Assembly (NCBI GenBank): GCA_022606425.2
Contig: JAHDVF020000231.1
Coordinates: forward strand, 62,001 to 126,000
Direction: 5' to 3'
From: Lepidostoma basale
Taxonomy: Eukaryota; Arthropoda; Insecta; Trichoptera; Lepidostomatidae
Length of the DNA: 64,000 nucleotides
The notes beneath the pieces were generated by a model that did no database searches, was not told where the DNA came from, and worked only from the letters and a program-made list of their open reading frames with translations. How positions within the stretch are numbered: the first letter of the stretch is position 1; the number at the start of each line of letters is the position of its first letter. Positions 1 to 9,689 of the stretch are shown here, piece by piece. The translations under genes were made by a program, and so were the position numbers.

Positions 1-633
1 AGTCGAGGCGTTTACAGGACTTATGACCTGTCATTGGTTGGGTTAAGCGATCACTTTATGTTTAACAACATTCCCCATTCCGCCCTTCTTACGACACCAC
101 GTCTGACAAATTTTTGGAAGTTGTATATATGCTACTATGTAACACCACACTTCACATGTTATATTTCAATCTACACACTAGCGCCATCTATGAAGATTAT
201 ATTTAAGCACTAAGCAAAAGATATTTTACTAACGCAATGTAAAAGGTTACCGCGAGAAGAAGGTGTAAATTGTTTTTACGGAAACTGAATATGACAGTCG
301 AGGCGTTTACAGGACTTATGACCTGTCATTGGTTGGGTTAAGCGATCACTTTATGTTTAACAACATTCCCCATTCCTCCCTTCTTATGACACCACGTCTG
401 ACAAATTTTTGGAACTTATATACATGCTATTTTTTTAATAACTTCACATTTTAGTACACTAGCGCCATCTATTAAGAAAATTTGTATGCATTAAGCAGAA
501 AATCTTTATTGATACAATGTGTTTTTTTTTATGTGAAAGACTTTTACGCAATTATCACACTGTAAACGCCTCGACTACCATATTCTGTTTAAAAAAATGT
601 ACATCTTCGTCTCTATTGAGATACAATTAATCC
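1..633 (+). mobile_element. MITE-T, tandemly duplicated internal part
   Basis: Positions 1 and 296 begin the same unit (AGTCGAGGCGTTTACAGG), a direct tandem period of 295 bp. The array ends at about 633 in the terminal inverted repeat seen in other copies (GAGATACAATTAATCCTT). No transposase is present. The left end lies outside the window, so the copy number is unknown. Related copies lie at 37025, 48825, 51660, 54400, 59228 and 63112. Confidence 0.75.
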
Positions 634-662
634 TTAAAAAATAATATAATATTGTTAATTAT

Positions 663-757
663 AACCATCACGCCATCTCCCCTAAGGGGTAGATAGATAG
701 AATGGACCACTACACTAATCTCACTTCCTTAACATTCATACTAACATGTCAGGCACT
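663..757 (-). pseudogene. RTE-A LINE, 3'-end fragment
   Basis: Reading the minus strand, this is the last ~95 bp of the RTE-A reverse transcriptase frame. It includes the CCCC/GGGG terminal hairpin and the GGCGTGATGG end. It is a short remnant with no open frame. Confidence 0.7.
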
Positions 758-838
758 GTCAAAATAAAGACAAAGCGGAAATAGTTCTTAAGAACATATT
801 TTATTTTATTATTACTAAAAAATATATATTTGGCCCTT

Positions 839-925
839 TTAGGAGTCGGAAGAATCGACGAACGTGTATGACCTCTGTATTAATGTAAAGGAACCTAATT
901 GTTGTGTCAAGGTAAATGGGACTAT
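839..925 (+). pseudogene. RTE-A LINE fragment
   Basis: This short segment matches the RSRKNRR..CMTRCMNVEE region near the RTE-A C-terminus, with substitutions. It is broken on both sides. Confidence 0.55.
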
Positions 926-939
926 AAAATAGTTATTGT

Positions 940-1460
940 AAAGAATAATTTATAAATGAAAGCGAAAATGGCCGTTCACAATGGAGTTCTGGTCTCAACC
1001 AATATGTACGGAAGTGAAGCATGGAACTGGCAGAAGGAGGATCAGAGCAGAATGAATGCGGTAGAACGACGTACGACAGAATTTCAAATGCTGATATAAG
1101 AAAGAAGTGTAGAGCGGAAGAAGGTATTATGAACAAAATTATGAAACGATCGCTGCGTTGCTTCGCACATATGGAGCGCATGATTGTAGATATAATGGAT
1201 AAGAAAGTAAACGTTAACGATGTAAATGGAATACGGGGTCTAGGTGGACCGAAATAACCATGGCCTGATCAAATTAATACAATTTTAAAGGTTGGTCATT
1301 TTAAAAGTTGGAAGGAAGTGCGTGTTTGACTTGTTGTATTAATGTGAAGGAAGCTAGAGAGGTGTGTAAGGATAGAGCAGTGAGGCGGTCCATTCTTTCT
1401 GCCTACCCCTGCAGAGATACGGCGTGATGGTTTATTGTTGTTGCTGTTGTTGTGTATTGG
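940..1460 (+). pseudogene. RTE-A LINE, (GTT) subfamily, decayed copy
   Basis: This is the C-terminal part of an RTE-A reverse transcriptase. It runs from the KAKMAVHNGVLV region through degenerate GSEAWNWQ and ISNADIR motifs to a 3' end with CCCCTGC and a GTT-rich tail. Several frameshifts and an in-frame stop near 1256 break it. The GTT tail assigns it to the same subfamily as 2385 and 60338. Confidence 0.8.
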
Positions 1461-1487
1461 GTCAAAATATAATGGTGATTAATTACT

Positions 1488-1565
1488 ACAAATGAAAACG
1501 TCTGTTTTATGTGATTGACATATTTCGCCTGTCTTAGGCATCATCAAATTATATATAATATATAC
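1488..1565 (-). repeat. HF4 fold-back fragment with hammerhead-like motif
   Basis: This is one arm of the HF4 family: ACGTCTGTTTT, then GACATATTTCGCCTGTC. The minus strand reads TTGATGA, a GCC/GGC stem, then GAAAT and GTC. It keeps G8 of a hammerhead core but has T at position 3 and GAAAT instead of GAAAC, so it is probably inactive. Confidence 0.55.
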
Positions 1566-1611
1566 TCGTATATAATAAAACTTTTCGTTCGTTATTAAAT
1601 ATTAAATATAG

Positions 1612-1905
1612 AGTTTTACAAGACACTGAGGGATCGCGTGAGGAACACCAAAATAAGAGAGATTTTTGAGGTTGAGAATATTGTAAGATGGAGCAGACAG
1701 CAAAAAAGGGACTGGTATGGTCATGTTCACAGAATGGACACCACCAGACTCCCCTATATTGCATTGCATAATTAACCTCATGGGACTCGTCCTCGTGGAA
1801 GACCTCCTAAAAGATGGAAGAACAGCTAGGAATCTACCTCACAGGAGGAGCAACACTCTGGAGAACAGACCACATAGGTCTTCAATAAGGAAGAATAAAT
1901 ATAAT
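1612..1905 (+). pseudogene. LINE-B retrotransposon remnant
   Basis: Across frames this encodes the LINE-B C-terminal signature: LRDRVRNTKIREIFEVENIVRW, then DWYGHVHRMDTTRLPY and RGRPPKRWK. A frameshift separates the halves near 1720. A closely similar copy is at 21385-21690. It is a non-LTR reverse transcriptase tail, clade not resolved. Confidence 0.75.
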
Positions 1906-2034
1906 GGTGACGATTTATTCTAGTCTAACCTTCCTGGGTTACGAGGTGATGGTTTGTTTTTGTCTTCGGTTAAATTTTAAATTTCAAATTCCCCATTGCT
2001 AGATCTAATTTGAATGAATGATTGATATTTCAGC

Positions 2035-2320
2035 ATGGTTTCTTATGCAAATAATAATTATTGGAAGGTATTATATAATTGTATAGGTAGTGCTTTTGAT
2101 ATTTGCGATGGCGACACACATGGGCCAATCCGCGCAGACGCTGGTTTTGGAGTTATTCGGCGTGTTAATGGAGCCGTATTGTGTGCCATACACGTCGCGC
2201 AAATCAAATATTTACCCGAACAATTACATTGCTATAGTGCAGTTTATCTCCAGGGCACAGAATCGTTTCAATTTATGTAATCACGGGAGCCGACGCGCGG
2301 TGTTACCATTCTGAAAGCGG
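2035..2320 (+). other. Locally GC-rich open patch, unrecognised
   Basis: About 290 bp are clearly less AT-rich than the surroundings. They hold overlapping open frames of 81 codons (2035-2280) and 74 codons (2090-2314) on the plus strand. I recognise neither protein. A TTTCAG precedes 2035 and could be a splice acceptor, but no donor or second exon can be assigned. It may be a captured exon, an unknown element or chance. Confidence 0.3.
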
Positions 2321-2384
2321 CTTTAACCATTATTGAATTCTATTACCCCTATTAGATTCGTTATTTATTTATATTTATTTAAAT

Positions 2385-2878
2385 GTGTATGGAATAATAT
2401 GTATGGAAACGAAGCATGGAGCTGGCAGAAGAAAGATGAGAGCAGAATAAATGCGGTAGAGATGAGGTCCCTAAGACGTATGTATGATAGAACGATGTAC
2501 GTCAGAATCTCGAATGCTGATATTAGGAAGGAATGTAGAGCGAAAGAAGGTATTATGAACAAAATTATGAAAGGTTCGCTGCGTTGGTTCGGACATAAGG
2601 AGCGCATGGGTGAAGAAAGAATGGTTAAAAAAGTATACGTTAACAATGTAAATGGAGTAAGGAGTCGAGGTGGATCGAGGAAAACATGGCACCAAATTAA
2701 TCAAATATTAAAAGTTGGTCATGTCAGAAGCCGGAAGAATCGACATGCGTGTATGACTCGATGTATGAATGTGGAGTAAGCTAGAGAGGTGTGCCAGGAC
2801 AGAGTAGTGTGGCGGTCCATTCTCTCTGCCTACCCCTGCGGGGAAACGGCGTGATGGTTTGTTGTTGTTGTTGTTGTA
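2385..2878 (+). pseudogene. RTE-A LINE, (GTT) subfamily, truncated copy
   Basis: A 148-codon open stretch (2333-2779) reads YGNEAWSWQKKDESRINAV, RMYDRTMYVRISNADIR, FGHKERMGEERMV and RKTWHQINQI. A stop follows NVE at about 2779; the original frame ran on to the CCCCTGCGGGG hairpin and GGCGTGATGG at 2850. The tail is GTT repeats (2857-2877). It is close to the 60338 copy but has several substitutions. Confidence 0.88.
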
Positions 2879-2884
2879 AAACGT

Positions 2885-3575
2885 GGCACATTAAAATCAA
2901 TCAAGGATTTATCAATGAAAGCGAAAATAGCCGTTCACAATAAACTACTGGTCCCAACCCACATGTATGTAATTAAAGCATAGAACTAGCAGAAGAAGGA
3001 AGAAAACACAATAAATGTGGTAGAGATGAGGTCTCTGAGACGTATGTGTGGTAAAACGATGAATGACAGAATTTCAAATGAGAGTGTAGAGCGGAAGAAG
3101 ATATTATAAACAAAATTATGATAGGATCGCTGCATTGGTTTGGATATATGGAGCGCATTGATAGAGATTTTTTTTTCTTGTATACAACAGGTTTTTTGAA
3201 CCCAATTACTGTATACACATTATTTTTAGCATGACTGATTCACATGACATGTGATAGGTAGCCAATCTATCGCCATTTTATTGTCACGTGAATTCTACAC
3301 CAGACCAAAGACAGTGTGACAATCACACTGCCTTCGCCGGGAATCGAACCCGGGGCCTTCGATATGGAAGTCAGAGCCATTACCACTCTGCTACGAAGGT
3401 CGTCAGTTTATAAAGTAGAAAAAGTATACGTTAATAGAGATGAAAGTAAGGAGTTGCAGAAATTGACGTGCGCGCATGCCACAATGTATGAATGAAGTGA
3501 AGAGAAGTATGTCAGGACAAAACAATGTTGCCTTCCTTTATTTCTGCTTACTCCTTCTGGGAGACGGCGTGATGA
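2885..3575 (+). pseudogene. RTE-A LINE copy interrupted by SINE-1
   Basis: A decayed RTE-A copy runs from about 2885 to 3166, is interrupted by SINE-1, and resumes about 3403-3575 (KVYVN region to GGAGACGGCGTGATG). Many indels and stops are present. The interruption shows that the SINE arrived after the LINE. Confidence 0.75.
3167..3403 (-). mobile_element. SINE-1, tRNA-derived
   Basis: The minus strand begins with a tRNA-like head at 3401-3330. It has an A box TAGCAGAGTGG (complement of 3383-3393) and a perfect B box GGTTCGATTCC (complement of 3340-3350), so it has a type 2 RNA polymerase III promoter. A non-tRNA body follows (CACACTG.. to GTATACAG), ending in an A run (T9 at 3169-3177). 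It has no coding capacity. It is inserted in an RTE-A remnant. Other copies are at 6318, 19815, 30286 and 52850. Confidence 0.85.
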
Positions 3576-3671
3576 TGTTGTTTTCATTAGTATTTTTATC
3601 GTAAGTATAAAAAAAGAACTTGTCTTCCTATGGCAGTGAGCCTAACGAAACTGATCACTGTCGAAACTAAA

Positions 3672-3975
3672 AAACTAACCATCACGCCGTCTCTCCGAAG
3701 GGGTAGGTACAAATAATGAACTGCAACTCTTTCCCTTCCTGACATACTTATCTCGATTCCTTAACATTCATACATCGTGTCATGCATGCACGTCGATTTC
3801 TCCTACTCAATATTTGAGTTATATGATCGCGCCACATTTTCCTCGGTTTCTAGTTACATTGACATCGTTAATACATTTTTACACACTATACATTTTTAGC
3901 ATTCTTTCTTTACACATTCTTTCCATGTGTCCAAATCATCTTAATGGTCATTTTATTATTATGTTCATAAAAATT
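3672..3975 (-). pseudogene. RTE-A LINE, 3' fragment
   Basis: On the minus strand this runs from the FGHM region to the terminal hairpin and ACGGCGTGATGGTTAGTT end. Indels break the frame. It belongs to the TTAG-tailed subfamily with a CCCTTCGG loop variant. Confidence 0.75.
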
Positions 3976-4490
3976 TCGAAATAAGGACAAAAGTCGAAGT
4001 TGTTCTGAAAAGAAACCTTATTATTTAAAATTAACTTCCATCGATGTAAAGACAAAAGTAAGAGTTATTTAAAAAAAAACGTGATCATCTAAACTAAATA
4101 AAAATAACAATGCAATGAAAAAATATTTTAGAAAAATATTTATTACATAACTAACTATTCCTAGAGAATTCAGTAAAATCATTTAAAACTCTTAAAATTT
4201 TCTGTATATTCTGCATTGTTTCCATATATTTACATTAGGCAAACATTTCATCTATGGCTGTGTCAAAATAACTAGTTTTTCTGAATTTAGGGCGAATTGA
4301 CAAAATACGCGGAGGGAAAGCAATGGGTTAAGGGAATCTAAAAAGTTTTAAAGACTTTCACAGTGACATGGCGCAGGAAGAAATAAAAGATGTACCGGAA
4401 ATGCAAAAAAGTTGTAAGCTCATGCAGAAACTTATCTATGAGGGAAAACTTTCTTTCCGGATACGGGGAACCGTAATTTCGTATTGGAAT
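3976..4490. other. AT-rich, weak repeat similarity only
   Basis: There is no gene. Parts of 3985-4190 resemble a dispersed repeat also seen around 27000-27720 and 61380-61470 (TTAACTTCCATC.. and CAGTAAAATCATTT). Otherwise nothing is recognisable. Confidence 0.4.
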
Positions 4491-4494
4491 ATGT

Positions 4495-4757
4495 AATATC
4501 ATACATATCTCGTTCGTATCTTCTTCTTTTCAGCCAATTTTGGAGCCAATTCTCCAGGTGTTTATTAATAGGTGCTTCCGCACAATATTCAAGATATATT
4601 GGCCCCAAACAGTAACAAATGCCGTTATCTGGACCATGGCAGGTGAAAAGCCAATTAGAGAACAAGTCGCTAGACGCGAATGGCAGTTGATCGGTCACAC
4701 TCTGAGACGGAACCCAGCCTGCATCGCTCAGGGCGTACTAGACTGGTCCCCTGTGTA
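4495..4757 (+). pseudogene. LINE reverse transcriptase C-terminal remnant (LINE-E-like)
   Basis: An open frame at 4540-4758 reads NRCFRTIFKIYWPQTVTNA, then EWQLIGHTLRR and ALDW-like VLDWSP. This is the C-terminal tail typical of insect LINEs of the type CLR.I..I.WP..ISN..LW. Only ~80 residues survive. It directly abuts the minus-strand RTE-A at 4775. Confidence 0.7.
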
Positions 4758-4774
4758 ATTAATTACAACTTACT

Positions 4775-5157
4775 AACTAACCATCACGCCGTCTCCCCGA
4801 AGGGGTAGGCAGAAAGAATGCACTGCCACACTTTTCTTTCCTGACATATTTCTCTCGCTTCCTCAACATTCGTACATCGTGTCATGCACGCGCGTCGATT
4901 TTTCCGACTCCTCACATGGCCGACATTCAATATTTGATTTATTTGATCGTGCCACGTTTTCCTCGGTCTTCCTCTATTTCTGTTTCCATTTACAATATTA
5001 ACATATATTTTTTTTACCATTCTTTCTTCATTCATTCTTTTCATATGTCCAAACCATCTTAATGATCCTTTCATTATTTTGGTCATGACACCATCATTCG
5101 CACCGCATTCACTTCTTATATTTTCATTAGACACTATCATACATAGAGTATCCACAC
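4775..5157 (-). pseudogene. RTE-A LINE, (TTAG) subfamily, partial open copy
   Basis: A 123-codon minus-strand frame (5155-4784) encodes SNENIRSECGANDGVM, GSLRWFGHMKRMNEERMV, RPRKTWHDQINQIL and the natural C-terminus ending GETA. A CCCCTTCGGGG hairpin and TAGT repeats follow. The reverse transcriptase core is missing, so it cannot be active. Confidence 0.88.
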
Positions 5158-5199
5158 ATTAATTACATCCAATGTAAAATCATATTATTGTACGCTAAG

Positions 5200-5440
5200 G
5201 CATTAACACTTTGGAATTCCATAGTAATATACTTAGTAAATTAAAAATAACTTTGTTTATTCCAATAATTATTTAAAAAATAATGAAAAACACGACATAT
5301 TTTGGAGGATACCTCTATCTATAAGTGTAAACATATCAATTATATTTTTACACCTGAAGATGGAGGAATCCTCTGAAACATTTCGTATTTTTTAATAATA
5401 AGTGTATTAAACAAAGTTGTTTTTTTATTTTGTTAGTAAA
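5200..5440. mobile_element. HF2 fold-back element with two hammerhead arms
   Basis: Inverted arms (left 5205-5325, right 5345-5435) share AACTTTGTTTAAT- and TTTAAAAAATA-type ends. Each arm carries the HF2 hammerhead region. The left, minus-strand ribozyme is decayed (5285-5325). The right one is annotated separately. There is no protein. Confidence 0.65.
5348..5397 (+). ncRNA. Hammerhead ribozyme motif, HF2 (site mutated)
   Basis: The core reads CTGAAGA (5354-5360), stem II GAGG/CCTC, then GAAAC (5375-5379). The cleavage triplet is TTC where intact HF2 copies have GTC, so stem III is weakened. The upstream ACAC and downstream GTAT leave only a partial stem I. It was probably a ribozyme but is likely inactive now. 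Confidence 0.6.
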
Positions 5441-5774
5441 TGTAAAATCAATTAAAAATCCAAATAAAACTGTTTCGTTCAATATATCTTGTACGAGTAT
5501 ATCAATGATTGAATGTTATTGAACGAGTTATAAGAATTATTGAATAGTCGTTTAATAAAATAAATAACCCAATTATTAACGTAATTCCACAATTTAGGTT
5601 ATTGGGAACTAATATACAGTTACTGGAATCTGTAATCAATACTGATAAATTTTATATAATCTACTAGAATTACACTTTGATAGGTTTCTAAGAAATTATA
5701 AGTCTTCGACCAATAACCCAATTGCGTGTTGTGAGGATTCTATCAAATTGGGTCAATTAATTCAAAATCCTTTC

Positions 5775-6165
5775 AGTCAAAGTCTTCTTCTCCTTCTTCT
5801 TCTTTTAATAGATCTGACGATCTGTGACACAGAAATCATATCTCGTCGGATGATGTGATCCAGCTGTCCCTCCATCTCTTAGGCGGTCTTCCAGGCTGTA
5901 AATGCGAGTCTGTCACCATCCATTCGGGCTACATGGTCCCTCCAGTATCTTCTTCTGGATCTACTCCACTGAACGATATCCTCTATTTCGCAGGTTTTTC
6001 TTATGTCTGCGTTGCGGACACGATCTCGGAGGGTTTTTCCAGTAATTGATCTCAGGACCTTCATCTCCGATGTTCTCTGTAGTCCCTTGGTTCGCACAGT
6101 GTCAGCCCGCGTCTCTACAGCGTACGTCATGATAGGTCGCACGCATGTTTTATAGATCATCAGTC
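5775..6165 (-). pseudogene. LINE-B retrotransposon, 3' part
   Basis: A 93-codon minus-strand frame (6160-5879) encodes YKTCVRPIMTYAVETRADT, MKVLRSITGKTLRDRVRN, then RRRYWRDHVARMD. It ends in GAAGAAG repeats on the minus strand (5785-5805). It is broken downstream of WKTA. A related fragment is at 46590. Confidence 0.82.
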
Positions 6166-6317
6166 AAAGTCGAGAAATATTAATATTAATATTATTGTTA
6201 CTCAATAAATATATATTCTAAAGTTTTATTGTTTTAACTCTACCAATATCTTTGCTGGTTCTTGGGGTGCCATTTAACTAATTTTAATTAAATTTGTATA
6301 TAATATAATATAACAAA

Positions 6318-6425
6318 ATATTTAAACCCAATACTACGTACAATTTTTTAGCCGTTGATTTTCGTGACATGTTATAAGTAGCAAGTCTACCATTTTGTAT
6401 TTTCACGTAAATTCTACCACGAATA
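6318..6425 (-). repeat. SINE-1 body fragment
   Basis: This matches the non-tRNA body of SINE-1 (AATACTACGTACA, GTGACATGTTATAAGTAGC, TTTTCACGTAAATTCTAC). The tRNA head is missing. Confidence 0.6.
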
Positions 6426-6534
6426 TTTAAATATCTACATTAAATATTAATGTACATATACAGACAGATAAATACTTTTTACATTTCATCATAAGTGTGT
6501 TAGATCCATTAGAACCGAATTCAACGATACTTAA

Positions 6535-6850
6535 TTGAAAAACGTCCGTTTTATGGAAGTTTTAATATCGGCAGTGAAGTTTTCGTTATTCTAAAACCAT
6601 TATCAAATTTACCATGCGCCTTAACAAAGCAAAACATGATACTCTCATAAATAATAATAACATTTCTATAAAACAGACGTTTTTGTCAATTTTGCTTCAA
6701 GAAACAAAAAAAAAAATTAAAACGCCTGATTTCTAGAAGTTTAATGGTAATGTCATATTTTGCCTTGCTTAGACATTTGCTCCTGACTAAGCAAAGCAAA
6801 CCATTTCATTCCGATTGAATTTAGAAAACAGACGTTTCCATTCATATTAA
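6535..6850. mobile_element. Two adjacent HF4 fold-back copies
   Basis: Two diverged palindromes lie side by side, 6535-6690 and 6705-6850. Each is bounded by ACGTCYG.TTT and its complement, with the AAGCAAA/TTTGCTT hammerhead-like region near the centre. The ribozyme cores are degraded. The sharing of an ACAGACGTTTT boundary suggests insertion into, or duplication of, the same family. Confidence 0.55.
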
Positions 6851-6857
6851 TTATTTG

Positions 6858-7195
6858 AGTAGTCCATTGTTTTTGTCAAAACACTATGATACTTCCACAT
6901 AATAAACTTATAACACTATTTAATGTTACAATAATTTTCAATTTGTATTATGTATATTTGTCATTTCTTATCGCTGCTTTTTTTCTTTGTTATATTTGTT
7001 TGTAAAATTGTCAACAGATTTCGCATACGTAATTTTAACTACGACTAATCACACTAATGATTTTTTTCGCCATAGGAATAGCAAGTCTTTCAATTTGTAT
7101 ATATAGTTGTTTGTAACACCTGATAATGCCAACATAGATAGGCGAAACAGCTGTCGCGACACTCAAAGTTTAAATATTAAAAATTTGGATATCAT
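6858..7195. mobile_element. HF1 element, one good hammerhead arm
   Basis: It starts with the HF1 leader AGTCCATTGTTTT..CAAAACACTATGATAC found at 8297, 25680 and 46137. It ends just after a plus-strand hammerhead at 7110. The left arm and centre are not clearly palindromic here, so this copy is rearranged. Confidence 0.55.
7110..7162 (+). ncRNA. Hammerhead ribozyme motif, HF1 (G8 mutated)
   Basis: The sequence is CTGATAA (7120-7126) where an intact core has CTGATGA. It continues with stem II GCC..GGC, GAAAC (7144-7148), stem III ACAGCTGT and GTC (7153-7155). Upstream TTGT and downstream GACA can pair as outer stem I. The G8 to A change predicts strong loss of activity. Confidence 0.7.
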
Positions 7196-7199
7196 AACA

Positions 7200-7550
7200 G
7201 TGTTAGACAGATTCCGAGTCCGGAGACCCAGACTTGAAAGTACAGAGAAAGATGTTTTTTTATAGAGGATTTAAATTATATAAAAAATTGCCAAATGAGG
7301 TAAGAGATTTCGGTTCTCTTGCGATCTTTCGTCGAAAATGCTTTCAATATGTTCTATTTAGCGATATTTAATGTTTTTGTTGGTTTTTTCATTTGCGATT
7401 ATTATATTATTAATGGTTTATACTATTAATTGTATGATTTTATAATTGATCGTTTATATAATATTGTTTTATTGGTTGTAAAATGTTCCTGTAATTTTTT
7501 ATAACTTTATTAAATTAAATATATAAATGTTTTTTTAGCAGTAATATATA
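7200..7550 (+). pseudogene. LINE C-terminal remnant with AT-rich 3' UTR
   Basis: A short frame reads FLYRGFKLYKKLPNEVRDFGSLAIFRRKC, matching the terminal (L)YN.LP.E.R....L..F...L motif common at the end of CR1- and jockey-type reverse transcriptases. A stop follows at about 7369, then an AT-rich 3' UTR. The clade is not assigned. Confidence 0.55.
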
Positions 7551-7683
7551 TTTTTTTTATTATTTTTTTTATTTTTTTTAAAAACTAATACCAAGAATTT
7601 ATATCTATGATATTAGAATATATTTTACAATCTTCAATGTGAGCAGAAAATAGCTCATTATTATGAAGAAGGAATCTGGTGGT

Positions 7684-7752
7684 GTCCAGGCTTGAACCCA
7701 TGTCCCCAGGATCAGAAGCCAAGCGTTTTATCCCCTAGACCACCACCCGATT
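7684..7752 (-). repeat. tRNA-like pseudogene or SINE head
   Basis: The minus strand reads GGTGGTCTAGGGGATAAAACG, like a tRNA D-arm with an A box. Further on is GGGTTCAAGCC, like a T-arm with a degenerate B box, then a DNA CCTGG end. It differs from SINE-1. Spacing fits a tRNA, but the B box lacks the conserved GA, so a functional tRNA gene is unlikely. Confidence 0.5.
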
Positions 7753-8201
7753 TAAAGCCGAAGTTACAATATTATATAAAATATTAAATCTTTTTGAATA
7801 ATTTTTTAATAGACATCACAAATATAGCAAATTTATTTCCAATATCAATAATTTTTTAGTGTTGAATTCGCATTGGCTTATTCTCACTGAAAATTATTAT
7901 CACAAGCGTACACACTTTTACAGCAGTATTACGTTCGATTATCTCATTTACTTTCACATTTTAATGTTAACAGTTCCACAAAAGGCATAAAATCCATTCG
8001 GCTGTGAACATCCCGTATTGGTTCAATAAAAACCCCGTCATAAAGCTTTCTACGTGAGTACGAATGTGAAAACAAGGTGTTCCAGATAGTTGGGAACCTT
8101 TTTTTCACATAATACGTTATATTTTGTCAATATGAGATAAAAGCAATATTTGCTCAACAAACGCGTAATTAGCAAATATATGCATATCGTAAATAATACA
8201 A

Positions 8202-8285
8202 ATAAAAACGTCTGTTTTCTAGAAGTTTTATTATATTTTATGTGAATGACATAATTCGCCCGTCTAAGGCGTTATGAAATGCTAT
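8202..8285 (-). repeat. HF4 fold-back fragment
   Basis: One HF4 arm: ACGTCTGTTTTCTAGAAG, then GACATAATTCGCCCGTCTAAGGC. The hammerhead-like core on the minus strand is degraded. Confidence 0.55.
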
Positions 8286-8296
8286 ATCCCATATAA

Positions 8297-8512
8297 TAGT
8301 CCATTGTTTTGGCCGAAAAACTATGATACCTCAACATTTTAAACTGTGAAATTGAATAACTTTGTTTTTCGTATCACAATTGTATTTCATTTTACGCGAC
8401 AGCTATATTATTGTAACACCTGATGATGTCAACATAGGTTGATGAAACAGCTGTCGCTAAAAAAAAATACAATTGTGATACAAAAAACAAAGTTATCCAA
8501 TTTAACAGTTCC
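8297..8512. mobile_element. HF1 fold-back element
   Basis: The inverted arms 8342-8404 and 8450-8511 match along ~60 bp (AACTGT.AAATTG.ATAACTTTGTTTTT..). The left arm stops at GCGACAGCT, so it has lost the stem II half of its minus-strand ribozyme. The right arm keeps an intact plus-strand hammerhead. The unique leader 8297-8340 is the HF1 leader seen elsewhere. Confidence 0.75.
8411..8462 (+). ncRNA. Hammerhead ribozyme, HF1
   Basis: Core CTGATGA (8420-8426), then stem II with 5' strand GTCAAC and 3' strand GTTGAT around an ATAG loop. GAAAC follows (8444-8448), then stem III AGCT and GTC (8453-8455). All catalytic-core positions are conserved. Stem I is short: upstream TTGTAACAC against downstream GCTAAAA. 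Self-cleavage is predicted, not shown. Confidence 0.72.
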
Positions 8513-8524
8513 ATACAATTCCTC

Positions 8525-8795
8525 GTATAACAAAAAGCACATAATGTGTTATTTTTATTTTGTTATACCTATATCATTTTTATTTTATTTTATTTGTTTT
8601 ATATTTATTTTGTGGACGTTGGACGATGTGCGCGGAAGATGCCTATTGGTGGCGATGAGGTTCGCAACCCATCACACCGTGTCTCCCGCGGGTGTGAAAA
8701 GATAAATATGGAGTGCCGCATCGGTTAAAGTGTGGCAGTCCTTTATTTCTACCTAGCCCTTCGGCGAGACTGCGTGATAGTTAGTTATGTAATAA
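8525..8795 (+). mobile_element. SINE-2, RTE-A-tailed non-autonomous element
   Basis: A body shared with 25441 and 28552 (TTTATTTTGTGGACGTTGG, GCCTATTGGTGGCGATGAGG, GGTTCGCAACCC) is followed by the RTE-A 3' end: GTGTGGCAGTCC, a CCCTTCGGCG hairpin, GCGTGATAG, then TTAG repeats. There is no protein. GGTTCGCAACCC resembles a B box loosely. It may be a SINE mobilised by RTE-A or an internally deleted RTE-A. Confidence 0.7.
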
Positions 8796-8885
8796 AATTT
8801 CTAGAAAACAAACGTTTTATGTAGTTGAACGTTCTAATTATTTAATATGGAGTTTAACATCATTGTTTAAGAAACAATGAAAAAA
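8790..8885 (+). repeat. HF4 right end fragment
   Basis: TTTCTAGAAAACAAACGTTTT is followed by the HF4 tail AATTATTTAATATGGAGTTT..ATCATTGTTTAAGAAACAAT. There is no ribozyme region. Confidence 0.6.
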
Positions 8886-8904
8886 AAATCAAAAATAGTA
8901 ATAT

Positions 8905-8962
8905 ATAATTTCGCATTTATGTCTTAGGCCGGTTTCGGCAGCTCGCTGCCATCTTCAAATAC
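8905..8962 (-). ncRNA. Hammerhead-like motif, single variant
   Basis: The minus strand reads TTGAAGA, a perfect GGCAGC..GCTGCC stem II, then GAAAC, CCGG and CTAA. The layout fits a hammerhead with a self-complementary stem III, but C3 is T and the GTC is not intact. It is probably a decayed member of a further family. Confidence 0.45.
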
Positions 8963-9249
8963 CTATGTCAATTTTTGTTTGGCTTGTTTATGAAATGAAA
9001 CTGGTGGCGGGTTGAAGTTATACCACTTCTTCATTTCATGTATATAATCCATGTTTTGATGGCTTTGGTATAATCCCAAAATACATCAGGATCCAGACAG
9101 AAACGAACAACAATGCCGCAGGGAAAGCTATGGAAGCAGACCCAATTTCGTCATCCATTTATTATTGTAACATCCGATTATTGTTGAATTTAACACAATT
9201 GATTAAGTTTGATTAATACTTTTATGATCTACATCACTTGATGAAATAA

Positions 9250-9470
9250 GTTTAAAAAAAATCATACCTAGGGCATGTGATGCGTAACCCGAAGTATCAC
9301 CTACTGCAGCTGATAATTGACGGTGGAAAGAAGAGGCGTAGGACGTAGAAGAATGGCTCGGAAACACCAGGAGTTGGAGTGGAGGCTTGACTGTGTGCAG
9401 CTTCATACTCGATTTGAAGAGAATGAAGCATTTGGTCGCAAACATTCATTAACTTGTACGCAGCAAAATA
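9250..9470 (+). pseudogene. LINE-D-like C-terminal remnant
   Basis: Across frames it reads YLGHVMRNPKYHLLQLIIDG, then GVGRRRMA..HQELEWRLDCVQLHTRFEENEAF. This is the typical C-terminus of an insect non-LTR reverse transcriptase. A frameshift near 9330 breaks it. It ends at an AAGAAGAAG tail (9469-9480). Confidence 0.7.
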
Positions 9471-9689
9471 AGAAGAAGATCTATATAAAATTTAAAATGA
9501 AAGTTTAATATAAAAAAAAAAAACTGTTTTAAATTATTATCTATATAATTTATACAGCTATAATAATACAAATTTGTATTATAGCTCCAAAGTTTCATAA
9601 CAAGTTCCAAGCTTATTTAAACCATATCAATATCTCTAATCAGACGTTATAATTAAAGTCCCGTATACAATACATAAAAACAAAAACAA

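Noticed and set aside
3330..3403. A functional tRNA gene
   Set aside because: The acceptor ends do not pair properly, and the same head is joined to a constant non-tRNA body in several copies, so it is a SINE.
5345..5400. Inverted arms as Rho-independent terminators or bacterial features
   Set aside because: The window is clearly eukaryotic (LINEs, tRNA-derived SINEs), and the arms match dispersed HF2 copies.
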